Shown one piece after another: positions 35,334 through 45,900 of a stretch of 64,000 bases of DNA. Location: contig NZ_CP114903.1 in NCBI RefSeq assembly GCF_027497255.1, forward strand, positions 5,084,001 to 5,148,000, in the 5' to 3' direction. Every line of letters starts with the position of its first letter. Positions within the stretch are counted from its first letter, which is position 1. The notes under the pieces were generated by a model. It was not told where the DNA came from, did no database searches, and saw nothing but the letters and a program-made list of their open reading frames with translations. A program made the position numbers and the translations under genes. The stretch comes from Micromonospora sp. WMMD882 (lineage in GTDB: Bacteria; Actinomycetota; Actinomycetes; Mycobacteriales; Micromonosporaceae).

Positions 35334-35498
35334 TTTTCTGTGGACGGCCCGGGCAGAACGGCGGGGTCGGTCCGACGCTGGGCGACCGGACGGACCCGGG
35401 GGGTGACGACAGGAGTGGATCTTGTCGGGCTTTCGCCGGCTGCGCTGCTCTTGCCGGGCTCGCCGGCAGTTGCCCAGGTCCTCCGCCGAAGGTCTGGA

Positions 35499-35527
35499 TT
35501 GAGCGGCGAGTCAGTGTTTGATATTCA
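35499..35527 (+). promoter_or_regulatory. Candidate promoter of the LamG protein gene
   Basis: TTGAGC (35499-35504) and TATTCA (35522-35527) are 17 bases apart. The -10 lies in an unusually AT-rich palindrome ATATT-CA-AATAT (35521-35532), striking in this genome. The start codon is about 85 bases downstream. The rest of 35291-35611 shows no gene. Confidence 0.5.
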
Positions 35528-35611
35528 AATATTCCGATGGGAACGTGCTCTGAGCTGCCCGTCCGTACGCTGAGCCGCAACCAAGCGGTCAGCATCAATG
35601 CGGGGGAACAG

Positions 35612-38600
35612 ATGATGCATGCGTCTTCACGGCGCCTGGGAAAGCCGCGCCTGACACCACGGGCGCTCGCCGTCGGATCACTCGCCCTCGGCGCGCTCGT
35701 CGTGCCCTCGGCCCCGGCGTCCGCTGCGGACTGTCGCGCGGCCGTCGACGACCGGGCGGCGGCGATCGAGCTGGCGGCCCGGTGCGACCAGCGGGTGGAG
35801 ATCCTCGCCGCGCGCACCGAGACGACCCAGGTCTTCGCCAACCCGGACGGCACCGGCGTCGTCGAGGAGTACGCCCAGCCACAGCGGGTCCGGCGGGCCG
35901 ACGGCACCTGGACCGCGCCCGACCCGACCCTGGTCACCAACCCGGACGGCAGCCTGTCACCCCGGGCCGCCACCTTCTCGCTCCGGATCTCGGGTGGGGG
36001 CGCGGGCCCGCTGGTGCGGGCCAGCCGGGACAGCGACCAGGTCAGCCTCTCCTGGCCCGACGGCCCGCTGCCGACGCCCGTCGTCTCCGGGGCCCGGGCC
36101 ACCTACCGCGAGGTGTATCCGGGCGTCGACCTGGTGGTGACGGCGGTGCGCACCGGGTTCAGCGAGGTGCTGGTCGTCAAGGACCGCGCCGCCGCCGCGA
36201 ACCCGGCGCTGCGCGAGGTGGCGTTCGGCACGGAGCTGACCGGGCTCCGGTGGCAGGACGACGGCGACAACCTGGTGGCCGTCGACGCCGAGGGACGCCC
36301 GGCGCTCGGCGCGTCGGCGCCGAAGATGTGGGACTCCACCACCGACCCGGGCGGCGCGGCCCGGGGCGCGACGGCGGCCGAGCGCGTCCCCTCCGGTGAG
36401 CGGCTGCGCAGCAGCGTCGACGGCCCGGCCGTCGGCTCGCGTACCGCGGACATGCCCGTCGACCTCGACGCGGACCGGGTGGAGATCACCCCGGACCGGG
36501 CGCTGCTGGAGGACCCGGCCACGGTCTACCCGGTCTACCTCGACCCGACGATCACCTACACGTCGTGGACGATGATCAACAAGCAGTACCCGTCCCAGTC
36601 CTACTGGAGCTACGACAAGAAGGACTGCCCCGGCACCTACACCGGGGAGTGCGCCAAGGTCGGCTACTCCGACTGGGACCCGGGCAACCCGGTCACGTAC
36701 CGGTCGATGTGGCAGTTCCCCACCTCGGCCTTCCGGGGCAAGCAGGTGCTGGGCGCCCAGTTCACCCTCGACCTGCTGTACTCCTGGGAGTGCGGCAAGA
36801 GCGTCACCGAGCTGGAGCGGATCAACACCACCCTGTCGTCGAGCACGACCTGGAGCAACAACTCGGACAACTGGCCGGGCACCAACACGGCCACCGTGTC
36901 CAACGAGTCGTGTGACGGGGCGCGGGTGCCGACGGAGTTCGCGATCACGTCACTGGTCAGGGACCTCGCGGGCGGCAGCGCGACGTACGTGACGCTGGGC
37001 CTGAAAGCCGGCTCGGAGAGCAGCCACGCCGGCTGGAAGAAGTACGACGCGGACACCGCCCGGCTCGTCGTCACCACGAACACCGTGCCGGGCGTGCCGA
37101 CCACCCCCACGGTGGACGCCAAGGCCTGCGTGGTCGGCGCGGGCCGTCCGTACACCTCCACCGCGACGCCGACCCTGCGCGCCCGCGTCGCCGACGGCGA
37201 CGGCAACTCGCTGACCGCCTCCTTCGAATGGGCGCGGATCCGCTACAACGGCACCTACGGTCCGGTCTCCGACCCCCGTACCCAGAGCAGCGTGCCGTCC
37301 GGGACGGTGGCGCAGGTCGACCTGCCGGCCGGGGTGCTCGACAAGGGCGACGAGATGGTCGGCGCCGGGGACTGGGACGGCGACGGCGTGGTCGACGTGC
37401 TCGGCCGTGACCCCAACGGCGTGCTGTACGTGTTCCCCGGCAAGGGGCAGACGCTCACCTCGCGCGCCGTCATCGGCAGCGGCTGGAGCGGCTACACGAT
37501 CGCCGGCGTCGGCGACTGGGACCGGGACGGCCACCAGGACATCGTCGCCCGGCAGAACAACACCGACGAGCTGTGGCTCTACCCGGGGCAGAGCAGACGC
37601 GTCGGCTCCACCGAGACCCGCACCCTGATCGGCGCGTCCTTCGGCGGCTACGCCTTCGCCGGGATCGGCGACTGGGACCGGGACGGCCACCAGGACCTGC
37701 TCGCCCGGGACTCGGCCGGCGTGCTGTGGCTCTACCCCGGCCAGAGCACCCGGGGCGCCGCCAACCAGCCCCGGGTCAACCTGGGCAGCGGCTGGACCAG
37801 TTACACGTACTTCGGGGTGGTCGACTACGACCGGGACGGCGCGCCGGACCTCGTCGCCAAGGACCCGTCCGGCGCGCTGTGGCTCTACCTCGGCAGCGGG
37901 GCCCGCGCCTCGTACGGGGGCAGCCCCTACCGGCACCAGATCGGCAGCGGCTGGACGTCGTACTCCGGGCTGACCCTGCCGGACCTCAGCGGCGACGGCA
38001 AACCCGACGTGATCGCCGAGCACGACGGCAAGAACTGGTACGTCTACCCGGGCCCCGGCGCCCGTGCCTCCCTCGGCTCCCGGTACACCGCCGGCACGGT
38101 CGGCCTCTCCGACGGCGCGTACGCCTTCCGGGTCAACGCGTCGGACGCCCACGCCACCAGCGGCTACACCGGTTGGTGCGAGTTCGAGGTGGACCAGACC
38201 AACCCGGAGCCCCCGGCGGTCACCTCCGACACGTACCACGCCGGGTCGGTCGGCTGCCCGCCGGCCGGTTGCGGGGCCGTCGGCCAGACCGGCTCGTTCA
38301 CCTTCGCCAGCGTCTCGCCCGACGTGGTCTCGTACAAGTGGGGCTTCTCCGACCCGCCCGCCACGACGGTGGGCGCGCCGACGGCCGGAGCGCCGGTGAC
38401 GGTGCAGTGGACGCCCCCGTCGGGCGGGGCGAAGACCCTGTACGTGCAGGCGGTCGACCGGGCCGGTCGGTTCAGCCAACGTACCCACCAGTTCGTGGTG
38501 GCCGCGCCGACCCCGGCGCTGGCCCGTTGGCGACTCGCCGAGCCGGCCGGGTCGACCACGCTCGTCGACGACACCGGCCACGGGCGGCACGCCACGCTCA

Positions 38601-39784
38601 CCGCCGGCACGCTCGGCGTGCCGGGCCGGATCGTGGGTGGCGACACCGCGCTGCGCCTGACCGGCGCCGGCCAGGCGAGCACCGCCACCCCGGTCCTCGC
38701 CGACACCAGCCGCAGTTTCTCGGTGGCCGCCTGGGTGAAGCTCGGTGACAAGAGCGTCAAACGCACGATCGTCAGCCAGGGCGGCACGCACAACGCGGCC
38801 TTCGTGCTGGAGTACCTGAGCTCGGCGGACACCTGGAAGTTCACGGTCACCTCCGCGGACAGCGGCACGCCCGCCTACCACGGCGCGAGCTCGGCCGCCG
38901 GGACCCCCCGGGTGGGCGTCTGGACCCATCTGGTCGGCACGTTCGACTCGACGGCCGGGGAACTCCGGCTGTACGTCAACGGGGTCCTCGCCGGCACCGC
39001 CACCGGCGCGTCCACCTGGGACGCCAACGGTCCCACCCGGATCGGTGGGCCGCTGCCCGGCCTGTGGTCGGGTGAGCTGGCGCAGGTGCAGCTCTGGAAC
39101 CGGGTGCTCGCCGGCAGCGAGGCCGCCGCCCTGGTCGACCCGGTGACGGACTCGCTGGTCGGCCGCTGGGACCTGGAGGACATCGGTCCCGGGCCCAGCT
39201 TCGACGGGTCGAACTACGCCCACGACCTGTCCTTCCACGGCGGCGCGGAGATCCCGCCCAGCGGATCCGGGCACACCGGCACCGGCCTGCAACTGGACGG
39301 CGTGGACGCGTACGCCGAGACCGACGGGCCGGTGCTGAACACCGACCAGTCGTTCACCGTGTCGGCCTGGGCGCGGCTGCCCGTGGGCGTGACCGGCAAC
39401 CGCACCGTGCTCGCCCAGCGGGGCGCGGTGGAGAGCGGGATCTTCGTCAAGTACGAGGCCACCGACGGTCGCTGGCACTGCGTGTACGGGGACACCGACC
39501 ACACCACCGCCACCGGCGCGTACGTCGGCTCGAACAACCTGGCCGCCGAGGGCGTCTGGACCCACCTCACCTGCGTCTACGACGCGCAGGCCGCGACGCT
39601 GACGCTGTACGTCGACCGGATCGCGCAGCGGACCGTCGGCGTCGTCAACCGCTGGCACGCGAACGGCCCGCTGATGCTGGGTCGGGTGCAGTGGCGGGCC
39701 GGGATGTTCGAGCACTGGTCCGGGGCGATCGACGAGGTGCGCGTCTACCAGGGCGTCGTCCGGGACCTCAACCGCATCCCGTAG
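35612..39784 (+). CDS. Giant secreted protein with FG-GAP/VCBS repeats and two LamG domains
   Basis: A 1390-residue exported protein. The signal peptide covers about residues 1-42 (cleavage near ASAADC). An N-terminal beta-rich region resembles DNRLRE-type adhesin modules (about 300-500). Four or five FG-GAP/VCBS-like repeats follow (about 585-830, GDWDRDGHQD type). Two LamG/concanavalin-like domains finish the protein (about 970-1165 and 1180-1390). No catalytic motif is visible; it probably binds glycans or surfaces. Proteins of this kind often sit directly upstream of RHS genes in actinomycetes, as here, so it may help deliver or display the RHS protein. ATG 35612 has GGGGGA upstream; ATG 35615 is possible. 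Confidence 0.85.
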   Translation: MMHASSRRLGKPRLTPRALAVGSLALGALVVPSAPASAADCRAAVDDRAAAIELAARCDQRVEILAARTETTQVFANPDGTGVVEEYAQPQRVRRADGTWTAPDPTLVTNPDGSLSPRAATFSLRISGGGAGPLVRASRDSDQVSLSWPDGPLPTPVVSGARATYREVYPGVDLVVTAVRTGFSEVLVVKDRAAAANPALREVAFGTELTGLRWQDDGDNLVAVDAEGRPALGASAPKMWDSTTDPGGAARGATAAERVPSGERLRSSVDGPAVGSRTADMPVDLDADRVEITPDRALLEDPATVYPVYLDPTITYTSWTMINKQYPSQSYWSYDKKDCPGTYTGECAKVGYSDWDPGNPVTYRSMWQFPTSAFRGKQVLGAQFTLDLLYSWECGKSVTELERINTTLSSSTTWSNNSDNWPGTNTATVSNESCDGARVPTEFAITSLVRDLAGGSATYVTLGLKAGSESSHAGWKKYDADTARLVVTTNTVPGVPTTPTVDAKACVVGAGRPYTSTATPTLRARVADGDGNSLTASFEWARIRYNGTYGPVSDPRTQSSVPSGTVAQVDLPAGVLDKGDEMVGAGDWDGDGVVDVLGRDPNGVLYVFPGKGQTLTSRAVIGSGWSGYTIAGVGDWDRDGHQDIVARQNNTDELWLYPGQSRRVGSTETRTLIGASFGGYAFAGIGDWDRDGHQDLLARDSAGVLWLYPGQSTRGAANQPRVNLGSGWTSYTYFGVVDYDRDGAPDLVAKDPSGALWLYLGSGARASYGGSPYRHQIGSGWTSYSGLTLPDLSGDGKPDVIAEHDGKNWYVYPGPGARASLGSRYTAGTVGLSDGAYAFRVNASDAHATSGYTGWCEFEVDQTNPEPPAVTSDTYHAGSVGCPPAGCGAVGQTGSFTFASVSPDVVSYKWGFSDPPATTVGAPTAGAPVTVQWTPPSGGAKTLYVQAVDRAGRFSQRTHQFVVAAPTPALARWRLAEPAGSTTLVDDTGHGRHATLTAGTLGVPGRIVGGDTALRLTGAGQASTATPVLADTSRSFSVAAWVKLGDKSVKRTIVSQGGTHNAAFVLEYLSSADTWKFTVTSADSGTPAYHGASSAAGTPRVGVWTHLVGTFDSTAGELRLYVNGVLAGTATGASTWDANGPTRIGGPLPGLWSGELAQVQLWNRVLAGSEAAALVDPVTDSLVGRWDLEDIGPGPSFDGSNYAHDLSFHGGAEIPPSGSGHTGTGLQLDGVDAYAETDGPVLNTDQSFTVSAWARLPVGVTGNRTVLAQRGAVESGIFVKYEATDGRWHCVYGDTDHTTATGAYVGSNNLAAEGVWTHLTCVYDAQAATLTLYVDRIAQRTVGVVNRWHANGPLMLGRVQWRAGMFEHWSGAIDEVRVYQGVVRDLNRIP

Positions 39785-39792
39785 CCCGGACC

Positions 39793-39821
39793 GCCGGCCG
39801 GGGCCACCCGCCCCGGCCGGC
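39793..39821 (+). terminator. 12-bp hairpin after the LamG protein gene
   Basis: Perfect arms 39793-39804 and 39810-39821 with a five-base loop, eight bases after the stop codon. It probably limits read-through into the RHS gene. Confidence 0.75.
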
Positions 39822-39824
39822 CCA

Positions 39825-39876
39825 CCCCACCGCGGAGACGTCGTCTCCGTCCCCACCGCGGAGACGTCGTCTCCGT
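39825..39876. repeat. 26-bp tandem duplication containing a palindrome
   Basis: Two identical 26-bp units (39825-39850 and 39851-39876). Each contains CGGAGACG-T-CGTCTCCG, a 17-base palindrome, giving two successive hairpins between the LamG and RHS genes, about 70 bases before the RHS start. Confidence 0.93.
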
Positions 39877-39943
39877 GGCCACCCGTCGCGGGGGACCGCC
39901 TCCGCGCCCGGATCCATCATCACCGTCATCGGGGAGGACAACT

Positions 39944-42900
39944 GTGTCTGGACGGGACCGCATCCGGTCAGGAAGACCGCGCGGGACGTGGACACGCCGG
40001 CCGTTCGCGGCCGGCCTGGTCGGTGGCCTGGCCGCCGCGACGTTCCTGTACGTGCCACCGGCGCTGGCGAAACCCTACGAGCCGGGCCGGGTCCAGCGGG
40101 AGACCATGGTCGGCGGCCGGTCCGCCGCCCCGGTCACAGTGGCCGCCGAGCGGACCGGACGGCCGTTCACCGGCGCCGCCCCACGTTGGCCGGCCGGCAA
40201 GGTGGTCGACGTCGACCTGACCACCGGCGCGGGCGGTGGCCCCGGCCGGGCCGCCGCGGCCGACGGTCTGCCCGTGCGGGTGGGCGTGCCGAGCGCCCCG
40301 GCGGCGGCGGCCGACCGGGTGGCGACGGCTCCGGGCCGGGTCCGGGTCACGTCGTTCAGCCGGGAGGCGACCTCGGCGGCCGGGGTGGACGGCGTGCTGC
40401 TGCGCGTCTCCCGGGCCGACGGTCAGGTGGCCGGCGCCGACGCCGACGTCACCGTGGACTACTCCGGGTTCCGCTGGGCGTACGGCGGCGACTGGGCCGG
40501 GCGGCTGCGGCTGCGGGAGCTGCCCGAATGCGCGCTGGTCACGCCGGACGCGCCGGGCTGCGCGGCGCGGGAGGTGCCGAGCCGCAACGACCTGCGGGCC
40601 GGCACGGTCAGCGCGACGGTCGGGTTGACCGGCTGGACCCCGCGCACCGAACGGGGCCGGCTGGCCGGTGACGGCTCCGGCCTGGTGGCCGGGGCTGGCA
40701 CGCTGGTGGCGCTGACCGCCGGCGCGGAGAGCCCGGCTGGTGACTTCAAGGCCACCTCCCTCGCCCCGGCGGCGACCTGGACGGCCGGCGGCAACTCCGG
40801 TGACTTCAGTTGGACGTACCCGCTGCGCACCCCGCCGGGGCTCGGCGGGCCGACGCCGAACATCGACCTGGCCTACTCCTCGTCCGGCGTGGACGGCCGG
40901 ATGGTGGCGGCCAACAACCAGCCGTCCTGGATCGGGGAGGGGTTCGACTGGTCCCCCGGGTACGTCGAGCGGCGGTACACCACCTGCTCCGAGGACATGG
41001 GCCCGGGAGCGAACAACACCAAGAAGACCGGTGACCAGTGCTGGGACACCGACAACGCCACACTGGTCCTGGGCAGCCGGGCCGGCGAGCTGATCCGGCA
41101 CAGCCCGACCAGCGCCCGGTGGCACCTGCGTAACGACGACGGCACCTACGTCGAGCGTCGTACCGGCGGCGGCAACGGCGACGACGACGGCGAGTGGTGG
41201 GTGGTCACCACCCCGGACGGCGTGCAGTACTGGTTCGGCGGCCGGGCCGGCTCGAAGTCGACGCTCACCGTGCCGGTCTACGGCAACCACGACGACGAGC
41301 CGTGCCACGCCTCGTCCTTCGCCTCCTCGCGCTGCGACCAGGCGTGGCGCTGGCAGCTCGACCACGTGGTCGACCGGCACGGCAACACGATGGACCTCTT
41401 CTACGCGAAGGAGACCAACAAGTACGGCCGTAACGGCTCGACCTCCGACCCGACCGGGTACGACCGGTCCGGCCACCTGACGAAGATCGAGTACGGCACC
41501 CGGACCGGCGGCGCCGGCAGCGCCCCGATGCAGGTGCTCTTCGAGGTCGGCGACCGCTGCCTGTCCGGCTGCGCCACCCGGGACGCCACGCACTGGCCGG
41601 ACGTGCCCTGGGACCAGGACTGCACGGGTGACACCTGCGACTCGACCGCGCCCACCTTCTGGTCCACCAAGCGGCTCGCCAGCGTGACCACCCGGGTCTG
41701 GGACGCGACGACCGTCCGCTACCGGGACGTGGAACGCTGGACGTTCACCCACTCGTTCCCCGACCCGGTGGACAGTCAGCCGGGCGGACTGTGGCTGGAG
41801 AAGATCTCCCACCAGGGGCTCGTCGGGGCCACCACCGACCTGCCCGACATCACCTTCGTCGGGGTCGCGCTGGCCAACCGGGTGGACACGCTCAACGACC
41901 AGTACCCGGCGATGAAGCGGTTCCGGATCAAGACGGTCAACACCGAGACCGGCGGGAAACTGGACGTCACCTACAGCGACCCGCAGTGCGTCAAGGGCAC
42001 CCGGGTGCCGGACCGCGACAACCTGCACGCGAACACGCTGCGCTGCTACCCGGTCAAGTGGACGCCCGGCGGCCACGACGACCCGATCCACGACTACTTC
42101 CACAAGTACCTGGTCACCGACGTGGTCGAGGCGGACCTCGCGGGCTCCTCCACCCGGGTCCGCACCCACTACGACTACCTCGGCGACCCGGCGTGGCACT
42201 ACACCGACGACGACGGTCTGATCGACAAGAAGTACAAGACCTGGTCGGTCTGGCGGGGCTACGGGCAGGTCGACGTGGTCAAGGGCGACCCCGGGGAGCA
42301 GACCCTGACGAGCACCCGCTACTTCCGGGGCATGCACGGCGACAAGACGCCCTCCGGCACCCGGTCGGTCAGCCTCCCCGCGATCGGCGTCGGCAACGTG
42401 CCGGCCGCCCCCGACGAGGACGCGTACTCCGGAATGGTCCGCGAGACGATCACCCATGACGGGCCGGACGGCGCCGAGGTCCAGGCCACGGTGAACGAGC
42501 CGTGGCAGTCCGCGCCGACCGCCAGCCGTACGGTGAACGGCTTCACCGTGCACGCCCGGCACACCGGCACGGCCGCCGAGCACACCCGGACCGCCCTCGA
42601 CGGCGGCCGCGCGCCCCGGACCACCACCAAGCGGACCACGTTCGACGGGTACGGGATGCCCAGCCGGATCGAGAACCGGGGCGACAACGCCGTCCCCGAC
42701 GACCAGCGGTGTGAGCTGGTCGACTACGCCCGGAACACGTCGCCGGGCGGCTGGATGCTCGACCGGGTGTCCCGCACCCGGGAGTTCGCCGTCGACTGCG
42801 CCCGGGTCACCGCCGGCGGACTGACCGACGACGACGTCATCGAGGACGAGAAGACGTCGTACGACCAGCTCGCCTGGAACGCCGCGCCCACCCGGGGCCT

Positions 42901-45900
42901 GGTGAGCAGGGTCGAGACGATCGACGCCTGGAACGGCGGCAACCCCACCTACCGGGCCGCCCGGCGGGCCACCTACGACGCGTACGGTCGGGTCGGGGAG
43001 TCCTGGGACCTGCGGGGCAACCGGACCCGGACCTCCTACACCCCGGCGTCCGGCGGACCGGTCACCGCCGTCACCGAGACCAACCAGCTCGACTGGGTCA
43101 ACCACCGGACCATGGAACCGGCCTGGCAACTTCCGCTGACCACGACCGACGCCAACGGCCGGCAGGTCGGCTACGCGTACGACGGCCTGGGCCGGCTGAC
43201 CTCGGTCTGGTTCCCCGGCCGGGACCGGGCCGCCCAGACCGCGAACCTGGTGTTCGACTACCTGGTCCGCGCCGACGGGCCGCTGGTCGTCACCACGAAA
43301 CGCCTCACCCCGGCCGGGAGCTACCACGTCTCCCACCAGTTCTACGACAACCTGGTCCGGCTGTTGCAGACCCAGGAACCGGACGGCGCGGGCGGCGCGG
43401 GGGCCGTGGTCAGCAGCACCTTCTACGACTCCGCCGGCCGCGCGTTCAAGACCCACGAGCAGTACCTGGCCTGCAAGCGGATCAGCCCCACCCGGTGCGA
43501 CCCGGTCGCGCCGAGCACCAACCTGTTCCAGCCCACCGACGTCATCCCGGCGCAGAAGGTGAGCCACTACGACGGCGCGGGGCGGGAGACCGCGCTCGTG
43601 CACCAGGTCGACGCCGCGCCGGCCAGCCCGGGCGGCACCGAGAAGTGGCGCACCACCACCGCCTACGGCGGCGACCGCTCCGACGTCACCCCACCGGCCG
43701 GCGGGGTGGTCACCTCCACGCTCACCGACGCGCACGGCAACCTGACCGAGCTGCGCTACTACCACTCCGGCGTGCCGGCGGGCAGCAGCTCCGGGTACGA
43801 CCGGACCAGGTACACGTACAACCGCAAGAGCCTGCTCGCCGGGGTCACCGACCCGGCCGGGCAGGTCTGGGCCTACACGTACGACCTGCTGGGCCGACAG
43901 ACGAAGGCGGTCGACCCGGACAAGGGCACCATCGAGACCACCTACACGCAGTACGGCGAGGTCGAGACCACCAAGGACGGGCGGGGTGTCACCCTGGCCT
44001 ACACGTACGACCCGCTGGGCCGTAAGGAGTCCCTGCGGGACGGCTCGGTCACCGGACCGAAGCGGGCCGAGTGGTTCTACGACACCCTCGGCAACGGGGT
44101 CTCGGTCAAGGGTCAACTCGTCAGGACGATCCGGCACGTCGGCGCCGACCAGTACGTCAAGGAGAACCTCGGCTACACCGTCGACTACCAACCGACCAGC
44201 CTGAGGTACACCATCCCGACCGCGGAGACCGGCCTGGCCGGCAGCTACTCCTACGTCTACACGTACCACCAGGACGGCTCGGAGAAGACGACCCGGCTGC
44301 CGGCGCTCGGCAATCTCGGCCTGGAGACGCTGACCCGCGACTACGACGCCCGGGGACGGGCGAACACGCTGGCGACCAGCATCGGCGCGAGTTACGTCAC
44401 CGGCACCGACTACACCAGCTTCGACGAGCTCGGCGCGATCCACCTGCGGAACAACGGCGGCCGTCTCGCCGACATCGTCCGCACCTACGAGAAGGACACC
44501 CGGCGGCTGGCGCAGATCTGGACCACCCGGCAGAACGCGCCGACCACCGTCGCCGACGTCCGGTTCGAGTACGACCCGGCGGGCAACGTCGAGGAGATCA
44601 CCGACCGGACGGCCGGTGACACCCAGTGCTTCACGACCGACCACCTCCGGCAGTTGACCGGGGCGTGGACGCCGGCCGGCGGGGACTGCGACGTCGCCCC
44701 GACGGTCGCCGGGCTGGGCGGGCCGGCGAAGTACTGGCACTCCTACACGTACGACGCGGTGGGCAACCGGCGGCAGCTCGTGGAACGGGCCACGCCGACC
44801 GGCACCCGGACCACCACGTACACCCCCCAGGCCGGTCGGCACCGGCTGGCCGGGACCTCCACCGTCGACGACACCGGAACGAAGACCGCCAGCTACGGCT
44901 ACGACGCGTCGGGCAACACCATCACCCGGCCCACCGCCGCCGGCGGCGTCCAGAACCTGACCTGGGACGCGGAGGGACGCCTGGCGAGCAGCCAGGACGC
45001 CACCGGAACCACGTCGTACGTGTACGACGTGGACGGCACCCGGCTGGTCCGTCGCGACCCCGCCGGCCGGACCCTCTACCTGCCGGGCCAGGAACTGCGC
45101 TACGACGCCGCCACCGGCGCGAAGACCTGCGTCCGGTACTACAGCCACGCGGGCGAGACCGTGGCGATGCGGACGGGCGCCGGGGTCACCTGGCTGGTGA
45201 GTGACCATCACGGCACCGCCCAGGTGGCGTTCGACGCGGTCAACCAGAACGTGGCGACCCGCCGGGAGACCCCGTTCGGGCTGCCCCGTGGTTCCACCGG
45301 TGTCTGGCCGACCGGGATGGACAAGGGCTTCGTCGGCGGCACCCGGGACAACACCGGCCTGACCCATCTCGGCGCCCGGGAGTACGACCCGCTGATCGGC
45401 CGGTTCGTCTCGGTCGACCCGATCATCGACGTCAAGGACGCCCAGCAGATGCACGGGTACGCGTACGCGGCGAACGCGCCGGTCACCACGAACGACCCGG
45501 ACGGCCTGCTGCCCGGCTGGATGCAGAAGGCCGCCCAGCGGATCGACAACGCGCGGGCCAACGTGGCGAACGTCGCCAAGCAGGTCAGCGACAACGTGGT
45601 GAAGGGCGTGGTCGACAACGCCGGCATGATCTCCGCGGTCACCGGCGTGGCGGCGGTGGCCTGCATGGTCATCCCGGGCGCGCAGGTGCTCGCGCCGGCC
45701 CTGGCCGCCGTGTCGGCGGTGACCGGGGCCATCGACACCGCCAAGTCCTGCGCGAAGGGCGACGCGTTGGACTGCGGGCTGGGGGTGGCGGGCATGATCC
45801 CCGGCGCCCGGACCCTGACCCTCGGGGTGAAGGGGCTGCACCGGGCCCGGAAGGCCAACGCCGGGATCAAGAACGCCGAGGAGCTGATCGACGTCAACAA

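Noticed and set aside
36950..39856. 968-residue open frame antisense to the LamG gene
   Set aside because: Same GC-driven artefact; the sense strand has clear FG-GAP and LamG domains.
39825..39876. Possible CRISPR-like palindromic repeats
   Set aside because: Only two units, with no spacer between them and no cas genes anywhere in the window.
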